From JBDRNE01 sp043812935 (lineage in GTDB: Bacteria; Omnitrophota; Gorgyraeia; Tantalellales; Tantalellaceae): a stretch of 31,331 bases of DNA. The stretch is from assembly GCA_043812935.1 (NCBI GenBank), contig JBDRLO010000018.1, forward strand, positions 1 to 31,331, in the 5' to 3' direction. The notes beneath the pieces were generated by a model, which saw only the letters and a program-made list of their open reading frames with translations, was not told where the DNA came from and did not search any database. The translations under genes were made by a program, and so were the position numbers. Within the stretch, counting starts at the first letter, position 1, and every line of letters begins with the position of its first letter. Shown piece after piece: positions 30,414 to 31,331 of the stretch.

Positions 30414-31172
30414 ATGAAAGAGAAGACAATTTTATTAATTGACGATGAAGCGGATTTTGTTGAAATGATTAAGTTTCAGTTGGAAGCGGAGGGATATGTT
30501 GTAGTTACCGCGAATGACGGGAAAGAAGGGCTTTTGAAACTGAAACAGATTAAACCTGATTTAATTGTGCTGGATATTAATATGCCCAACATGGGAGGGT
30601 TAGAATTTTATAATAAGATATTTACTCCGCATGGAAGAACCAAATACCCTGTTTTGATAGTTACTGCGAGGTTAAATTTGGAAGAAATTTTTAAAGAAAT
30701 AGAAGTAGAAGGGTTTTTGTCTAAACCGTTTGAAATTAATCATCTGATTGCGGAAATTAAAAGGATAACGATCGGCGGAATAAATCCGGTTGTATTTTTA
30801 GCCGCCCCTAAAAACAGTCCGCACATTAAAAATATTACGGAAGCTTTTGTTGATGAAAGATATGATGTTATTGTTTGCGGGAATGTGCAGAATTTATGTA
30901 TGCAGGTGATGCGGCGCGGTCCGCATTTTATACTTTTGGAATATGTGCAAAAAAAGGAATTCGAGAATTTTTTAACAAAAATCAAAAGCGATAAAAAATT
31001 CAGGAATATGCCGGTTATTGTTTATTCTTATTCCGAATTTAAGATAGACGAAACCCGATTGCCGGCGTTGGGGATAAACGCGTTTTTAGATCACCCGGAT
31101 GATTATGGCGCATTTGTAGAAGCGGTTAAAGAAATTCAGCTAAAAGAAAAAGATGGAACTCAAATTAAATAG
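30414..31172 (+). CDS. Response regulator with one functional and one degenerate receiver domain
   Basis: The 252-residue protein starts with a canonical receiver (D10, D11, acceptor D54 in LIVLDINMPNMGG, T84, K104 in FLSKPFE). From about 124 a second segment follows the same beta-alpha pattern (PVVFLAAPKNS, FILLEYV, PVIVYSYSEF, AFLDHPDDYGAFVEAVKEI). There E176 replaces the acceptor Asp, a Ser replaces the conserved Thr, and the Lys before Pro is His227. A Glu at the acceptor often imitates or bypasses phosphorylation. There is no output domain, so it probably acts through protein contacts. AAGGAA precedes the ATG. The first receiver call is firm; the second is inferred from pattern. Confidence 0.88.
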   Translation: MKEKTILLIDDEADFVEMIKFQLEAEGYVVVTANDGKEGLLKLKQIKPDLIVLDINMPNMGGLEFYNKIFTPHGRTKYPVLIVTARLNLEEIFKEIEVEGFLSKPFEINHLIAEIKRITIGGINPVVFLAAPKNSPHIKNITEAFVDERYDVIVCGNVQNLCMQVMRRGPHFILLEYVQKKEFENFLTKIKSDKKFRNMPVIVYSYSEFKIDETRLPALGINAFLDHPDDYGAFVEAVKEIQLKEKDGTQIK

Positions 31173-31252
31173 CCAAGCCTGGTTTTGTAAAAAATGATAA
31201 CACGAGAATCCTGTTTAAAAAAAATCCAACTGAATCCATGCCTTTCAGCATG

Positions 31253-31270
31253 CCGGTTAGCCAGTTAGTA
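31253..31270 (+). repeat. Family A octamer-type repeat, copy 9
   Basis: ccggttagc-cagttagta, two units, directly followed by family B copy 5. Confidence 0.65.
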
Positions 31271-31273
31271 AAT

Positions 31274-31305
31274 GTAGGGACAAGGCCCCCCGTGCCTGTC
31301 CGTAA
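31274..31305. repeat. Family B REP-like inverted repeat, copy 5
   Basis: gtagggacaaggcc and cgtgcctgtccgtaa: the arms match the other copies with one inserted A. After it come 7-base units (gtaacag-gtaacag-ataacaa-gtaat) to near the window end. Confidence 0.7.
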
Positions 31306-31331
31306 CAGGTAACAGATAACAAGTAATGCCG

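Noticed and set aside
31173..31200. Possible terminator after the last response regulator (CCAAGCCTGG then TTTTG)
   Set aside because: The stem is only three pairs; too weak to call.

Overview
The window looks like a chromosomal stretch of a Gram-negative-type (diderm), low-to-moderate GC bacterium. Outer-membrane trafficking genes (lolC/E, lolD, mlaE, mlaF, mlaD) sit among genes in an order otherwise familiar from Firmicutes (lysS, mcsA, mcsB, clpC, yacL-like, ispF, cysE, cysS, then tmk, holB, ricT, metG). That mixture, with many two-component proteins and short degenerate intergenic repeats, suggests a candidate phylum such as Omnitrophota (OP3). This is an inference; Elusimicrobiota or another poorly sampled diderm lineage is not excluded.

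Layout. (1) 1-957: 3' part of a large serine recombinase, running off the left edge and meeting the 5' half of a comM (YifB/Mg-chelatase-like) gene head-on. The junction near 884 looks like an attachment site: comM is cut just before its Walker A motif, and each reading frame ends inside the other's DNA. (2) 866-2971, minus strand: an operon reading ECF-type sigma factor, zinc-finger anti-sigma factor, yraN, comM'. (3) 3221-7535, plus strand: a STAS anti-sigma antagonist, polX and ligA. (4) 7675-11415: a consensus promoter, lysS, then lolC/E and lolD. (5) 11512-16830: an ilvE-type aminotransferase, then mcsA-mcsB-clpC, the protein-arginine-phosphorylation and ClpC unfoldase module. (6) 16891-19238: mlaE-mlaF-mlaD lipid-transport ABC system. 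(7) 19307-23213: PIN-TRAM protein, ispF, cysE, cysS. (8) 23210-27254: tmk-holB-ricT-metG, tightly coupled by 4- to 35-base overlaps. (9) 27320-31172: a three-gene signalling set (membrane PAS-PAS histidine kinase with two Cys-rich PAS domains, REC-HisKA-HATPase hybrid, and a receiver protein with a second degenerate receiver).

Most longer intergenic gaps carry short repeats. Family A is a degenerate array of an 8-base unit (CGGTTAGC or its complement), often starting at or inside a stop codon. Family B is a REP-like palindrome (GGGACAGGC...GCCTGTCC). Three loci have A followed directly by B. No tRNA, rRNA, CRISPR array or complete insertion sequence was recognised.
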